Source: Salaquimonas sp.
GTDB lineage: Bacteria; Pseudomonadota; Alphaproteobacteria; Rhizobiales; Rhizobiaceae
NCBI GenBank assembly: GCA_028289365.1
Contig: JANQQM010000133.1
Location: 1 to 34,858 of the forward strand
Direction: 5' to 3'
DNA: 34,858 bases
The stretch's first letter is position 1. Every line of letters begins with the position of its first letter. This document shows, in pieces, positions 32,482-34,858 of this stretch. A program made the position numbers and the translations under genes. The notes beneath the pieces were generated by a model that worked only from the letters and a program-made list of their open reading frames with translations, did not search any database and was not told the DNA's origin.

Positions 32482-32963
32482 TCTTTGTTTCGGAGTCGAA
32501 GGCCGGTTTTCTTCAATATCCTCGAAGAATAGAGCACATCGTTTGCTCGGCAGGCTTCTCCCAGAATATTGGCGATGTGGGAGCGCTTTTCTTCAACCTC
32601 CTCCCTGCTGGTTCCGTGTACCATTGCAAATAAATTATATGGCCAGACCGGCAGTGCCCTCGGTCGCTCATAGGAATGAGTCACGAAGGGCAGGGCGCCG
32701 ACAATGCCGCCAAGTGAGGTTATCTGGCTGTCCTCGACATCCCAAACCGTCATGCCGTTGAATGTCATGCCGAGTTTGTAGTGGTTCGGGGCAGCAGCAA
32801 TCCGGCGGATGACTCCCGATGCCTTCATCGCTTCAAGGCGATCAACCAGTTTCTCCTCGCTCATGCCCATTTGCTTTGCAACCTGCGCATAGGGTTCGGC
32901 CACAAGTGGCAGCCCGGCCTGAAGTGCACGAATGATATCCCGATCTGTCGCATCAATGCTCAT
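32478..32963 (-). CDS. nirH: Siroheme decarboxylase subunit NirH
   Basis: This 161-aa Lrp/AsnC-like protein works with NirDL and NirG to remove two acetate carboxyls from siroheme. The N-terminal HTH-like part (about 1-60) is followed by the RAM-like domain. HSYERPRALPVWPYNLFAMV (96-115) carries the conserved histidine and the NirH-type WPYNLFAMVHG. The ending SSRILKKTGLRL is typical. It is joined by ATGA overlaps to both nirG upstream and the nirN-like gene downstream. It is not expected to act as a DNA-binding regulator despite the fold. Confidence 0.92.
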   Translation of the reverse strand: MSIDATDRDIIRALQAGLPLVAEPYAQVAKQMGMSEEKLVDRLEAMKASGVIRRIAAAPNHYKLGMTFNGMTVWDVEDSQITSLGGIVGALPFVTHSYERPRALPVWPYNLFAMVHGTSREEVEEKRSHIANILGEACRANDVLYSSRILKKTGLRLRNKE

Positions 32964-33412
32964 GCTGTCACCCGGAACCCAACGAAAAATTCCTGGGTCT
33001 TTGGAAATCGATAAACGGTAAGTCCAGTCTCGAGTTCAATTGCATCAGAAACACGATCGATCTCGTCCGGTGTTTCGGTTGCCAGGACAAACCACATGTT
33101 CAGGTGATGGCTGCGTTCGTAATTGTGGGCGACTTCTGGTCGGGCGTTTACAATGTTTGCCACCTCATCGAAACGGTCCGGTGGAGCCGCCAGTGCACAG
33201 AGGCAGAAGCTGCCGCCAATGGCCGCGGCGTCGAAGAACGGGCCGAACCGTGTCAATATTCCGGTTTCCCGTAAATGCCGGATACGCTCAATCAGGGCTT
33301 CTTCGCTCAATCCCAATTCTTCAGCAAGTTGCGCAAACGGTCGATTAGTAATCGGCAGGTCATCCTGCAAGCGATTTATCAGGACCCGGTCCAATGCATC
33401 CAGTGTAGTCAT
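32960..33412 (-). CDS. nirG: Siroheme decarboxylase subunit NirG
   Basis: This 150-aa Lrp/AsnC-like subunit of the siroheme decarboxylase contains HNYERSHHLNMWFVLATET (96-114), with the family histidine, and ends VYRFPKTQEFFVGFRVTA, the usual NirG-type terminus. The HTH-like part ends near RFGPFFD. It overlaps nirDL and nirH by 4 bp on each side (ATGA), so the subunits are probably made in fixed ratio. The choice of NirG over NirD is based on the separate DL fusion upstream and gene order. Confidence 0.9.
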   Translation of the reverse strand: MTTLDALDRVLINRLQDDLPITNRPFAQLAEELGLSEEALIERIRHLRETGILTRFGPFFDAAAIGGSFCLCALAAPPDRFDEVANIVNARPEVAHNYERSHHLNMWFVLATETPDEIDRVSDAIELETGLTVYRFPKTQEFFVGFRVTA

Positions 33413-34407
33413 GCCGTAGTCCCCGACAGGGCTTTGATCATCGCCCCTTTCTGTTTGAAGCAGCGTGTTGAGAACAATACCTTATGCGGAACATTTGCCA
33501 TCTCCGGCATTGCACAAACGTCATGCAATACGTTGAGCGTTTCCGTCCGGCTGCGGCCATGAATCATGGAGTAAAGCCGATATGGCCAGATGTTTTCTAC
33601 CGGCACACGTTCATAGCACAGAGTAACGCCTGGGAATTTAGCCAATTTCGGTCCCGCGGTATCAATCTCCTGCGGCTCCATCTGCCAGACAACCATCGCG
33701 TTGGAACTCCACCCCAGCGCACGATGCCGCACAATCACACCCAATCGCGATATTATCGCCGCGTCATGCAAAATTTTGACGCGATTGAGGATATCGTCTT
33801 CCTCGCGATTGAGCCTGATGCCGATTTTCCTGAATGGACGCTGGGTGATCTGCAGCCCACTGCACAAAATCTGCAGGATATCGCGATCGCCTTCTCGTAA
33901 TACCTCAGTATTTACCGTACGAGCGGCCGGTGTCGGAGTTTGTTTTTTGTGTTCGTCCAATCGAAAGCCGAGATCTATATTGAATGGACGCACGAGACGC
34001 AAATCCAGGACCTGTTGTTGTGTCTTTGCTTCAATTCGCTTTATGGCCGCGTCAACATAGGCGCGGTCGGGCCCCGTAACTACGAACCAGATATTCCAGT
34101 GATCCTCTCGCAGATAGGAGTGGTTCACACCTGGTTCGGCACTGATATGCGCGGATATGGTGTCAATCTGATCATCAGGCGCGGCAACGGCTGCCAGGGT
34201 GCTGGCAGATATTGTGTTCGGCGAACAGGTCGCGCCAACGCGTGTTATCCGTCCGCTGCTCTGCATCTGTTCGAGCCGTTGCAAGACTTCGGATTCGTCG
34301 ATTTTCAATGCATCAGCCAGGACAGAGAATGGGCGCGCTGTGATCGGTAGATTCCTCTGCCAATCATCCAGAAGCCGACGGTCAACGGGATCAGCGATGA
34401 TCGACAT
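33409..34407 (-). CDS. Fused siroheme decarboxylase NirDL
   Basis: This 332-aa protein joins two Lrp/AsnC-like decarboxylase subunits. The NirD half (1-150) has HSYLREDHWNIWFVVTG (96-112) and LRLVRPFNIDLGFRL. After a linker (about 151-168), the NirL half has LCYERVPVENIWPYRLYSMI (263-282) and an FSTRCFKQKGA ending. The position held by histidine in NirD, NirG and NirH is cysteine in the L half. Such DL fusions are known from Paracoccus-type heme d1 clusters, while other bacteria have separate nirD and nirL. It starts 3 bp after the nirF stop and overlaps nirG by 4 bp. Confidence 0.92.
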   Translation of the reverse strand: MSIIADPVDRRLLDDWQRNLPITARPFSVLADALKIDESEVLQRLEQMQSSGRITRVGATCSPNTISASTLAAVAAPDDQIDTISAHISAEPGVNHSYLREDHWNIWFVVTGPDRAYVDAAIKRIEAKTQQQVLDLRLVRPFNIDLGFRLDEHKKQTPTPAARTVNTEVLREGDRDILQILCSGLQITQRPFRKIGIRLNREEDDILNRVKILHDAAIISRLGVIVRHRALGWSSNAMVVWQMEPQEIDTAGPKLAKFPGVTLCYERVPVENIWPYRLYSMIHGRSRTETLNVLHDVCAMPEMANVPHKVLFSTRCFKQKGAMIKALSGTTA

Positions 34408-34410
34408 GGT

Positions 34411-34858
34411 TTACAGCCCCGTCTTGTGCGCGCGCGCAGTGAAGAAAATTCCCGAAGGAGTGGTGGCATCAAACTCGCCGATTTTTTCAAACGTATGGGT
34501 GTCGTAGATTACAACCTTGTTGGCATCGCGCACGCTGATCCAGACCTCGTGGCCCCTGGGGGTGAACTCCATATGCAAGGTAGCAGGGCCCGGCTTTAAC
34601 TCATGGACGATTTCCTTGGTTACCGTATCGATTACCTGGATCGTGTCATTTAGTGGATGTGCAAAATTCACCCAGACCTGGCGCCCGTCAGGCCGTGCTA
34701 TTGCAAATACGGGCTGGCCATGGGTCTTTGTGCGGCCTGTTTCACTCAGTGTTTCTGAATCTACCCAAAGCACTTCATGATGTCCGACTGCCGGCAAGAC
34801 AAACTCGCGCCCGGCCAATGCCCAGCCTTCAAGATGCGGCATCTTGTAGACCGGCAGT
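34411..34858 (-). CDS. nirF: NirF, heme d1 biosynthesis protein (C-terminal part; 5' end outside window)
   Basis: The minus-strand frame is open to the window edge, so only the last ~148 residues of this ~390-aa d1-like propeller protein are visible. The visible part reads PVYKMPHLEGWALAGREFVL, then KTHGQPVFAIARPDGRQVWV, LHMEFTPRGHEVWISVRD and the ending TPSGIFFTARAHKTGL, which is characteristic of NirF. NirF acts in the periplasm in heme d1 synthesis just before NirN. It lacks an N-terminal cytochrome domain in the family, unlike the two NirN-like proteins here; that part is off-window. It is the first visible gene of the operon; upstream genes such as nirS would lie to the right. Confidence 0.9.
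   Translation of the reverse strand, partial: LPVYKMPHLEGWALAGREFVLPAVGHHEVLWVDSETLSETGRTKTHGQPVFAIARPDGRQVWVNFAHPLNDTIQVIDTVTKEIVHELKPGPATLHMEFTPRGHEVWISVRDANKVVIYDTHTFEKIGEFDATTPSGIFFTARAHKTGL

Noticed and set aside
1-34858. Mobile elements, CRISPR arrays, tRNA or rRNA genes
   Set aside because: No transposase or integrase, no regularly spaced direct repeats, and no recognisable RNA gene was found on either strand by eye.

Overview
The window looks like a chromosomal segment of a denitrifying or nitrite-respiring alphaproteobacterium. The evidence is gene content: several solute-binding-protein transport systems (TTT and ABC), MmgE/PrpD and CaiB/MaoC/acyl-CoA dehydrogenase catabolic genes, many LysR regulators, and a heme d1 (nir) biosynthesis operon with a fused NirDL. 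The species cannot be named from the sequence. No rRNA, tRNA, IS element, phage gene or CRISPR array was seen.

Left part (1-9193): the 3' end of a LysR gene, then a second LysR gene on the minus strand. The latter diverges from a plus-strand set: a TctC-type binding protein, a TctA-TctB fusion permease, two different MmgE/PrpD proteins, a tandem universal stress protein and a TauE/SafE-like permease. This reads as an uptake and catabolism operon for a di- or tricarboxylate. An ATTAAT-N11-ATTAAT LysR-type site lies next to the regulator start.

Middle (9216-22085): a DUF457 membrane hydrolase and an MltB-like lytic transglycosylase (minus), and an SDR (plus). A four-gene plus-strand operon follows: acyl-CoA dehydrogenase, CaiB/BaiF CoA-transferase, MaoC-type hydratase resembling mesaconyl/itaconyl-CoA hydratases, and a leaderless NMT1/THI5-like protein. 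It is preceded by a perfect inverted repeat. Next come a glutathionyl-hydroquinone reductase, a DUF5519 protein, a cytochrome c' diverging from a LysR gene, and an AGCS sodium:amino-acid symporter ending in a clear intrinsic terminator.

Right part: an SDR (plus) converges on a minus-strand unit made of an NMT1/THI5-type ABC importer (binding protein, ATPase, permease) and an FMN alpha-hydroxy-acid dehydrogenase. A 17-bp palindrome overlaps its putative promoter. From 27121 to the right edge is a minus-strand heme d1 operon, in transcription order: nirF (cut by the window edge), nirDL fusion, nirG, nirH, a nirN-like gene, nirJ, a second nirN-like gene, a CbiX/SirB-type chelatase and a small two-helix membrane protein. 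Most junctions are ATGA overlaps. Together they cover chelation, decarboxylation, radical-SAM chemistry and final dehydrogenation of heme d1. nirS and nirE are not in the window. The most notable feature is the pair of diverged nirN genes flanking nirJ.
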